From S012-135 sp964423785 (lineage in GTDB: Bacteria > Desulfobacterota > Desulfobulbia > Desulfobulbales > S012-135): a stretch of 13,973 bases of DNA. A program made the position numbers and the translations under genes. Of this stretch, positions 13,904 to 13,973 are shown one piece after another. Below the pieces are notes generated by a model. The model saw nothing but the letters and a program-made list of their open reading frames with translations, made no database searches and was not told the DNA's origin. The first letter of the stretch is position 1, and the number at the start of each line of letters is the position of its first letter. The stretch is taken from NCBI GenBank assembly GCA_964423785.1, contig CAYRGZ010000063.1:1-13973 (forward strand). Direction: 5' to 3'.

Positions 13904-13973
13904 AAAACAGATGAACCCGTAAAAACTCGCAGTCGGCCCAGGCCTGACACGATAATTCAACGGGTTACAAGCC
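13904..13973 (-). repeat. Intergenic repeat copy R6, reverse orientation
   Basis: On the minus strand it reads GTAACCCGTTGAATTATCG, the GTCAGGCCTGGGCCGACTGCGAG block, TTTTTACGGGTTCATCTGTTTT. It is almost identical to R1 at the other end of the window but inverted. No hairpin follows it. The copy may continue past the window end. Confidence 0.82.

Overview
The window is a compact, GC-rich stretch of a Gram-negative bacterial chromosome. It holds eleven complete protein genes, no RNA gene, no transposase and no phage gene. Three enzymes or enzyme steps of lipopolysaccharide synthesis (WaaA, LpxK, LpxC) imply an outer membrane. A second, EF-G-like translational GTPase, a sigma-54 activator and a sigma-54-type promoter fit the former Deltaproteobacteria (Desulfobacterota); placing it nearer the Desulfobulbales is only an impression from gene content.

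Layout. 82-2148 (-): EF-G-like GTPase with a structured 5' leader. 2431-4011 (+): MurJ lipid II flippase. 4035-4778 (-): RsmE 16S rRNA methyltransferase, whose 5' end overlaps head-to-head with waaA. 4765-7067 (+): waaA-lpxK, overlapping by one base. 7333-8301 (+): lpxC, preceded by a 265-bp spacer with a sigma-54-like promoter, a full IHF consensus and an upstream inverted repeat, and followed by an intrinsic terminator. 8665-10334 (+): proC-nadK with a 4-bp overlap; NadK makes the NADP(H) pool that ProC draws on. 10559-13766 (-): a probable three-gene operon in the order PHP phosphoesterase, sigma-54 response regulator, fatty acid hydroxylase/sterol desaturase family membrane enzyme, with gaps of only 12 and 13 bp.

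The genes themselves are mostly housekeeping. The unusual material lies between them. Six copies of a roughly 100-bp non-coding repeat occupy intergenic spaces: 1-71, 8325-8400, 8466-8568, 10340-10440 and 10447-10544 on +, and 13904-13973 on -. Each shares a core around TTGAATTAYCGTGTCAG, and three carry a 12-bp-arm hairpin with an A5-type loop. Two of these hairpins differ by paired, compensating changes. The window starts and ends in near-identical copies in opposite orientation.

I found no defence system, CRISPR array or new enzyme cassette. The best leads are the repeat/hairpin family, the sigma-54/IHF-like control region of lpxC, the leader hairpin touching the EF-G-like ribosome binding site, and the palindrome inside the promoter of the PHP operon.
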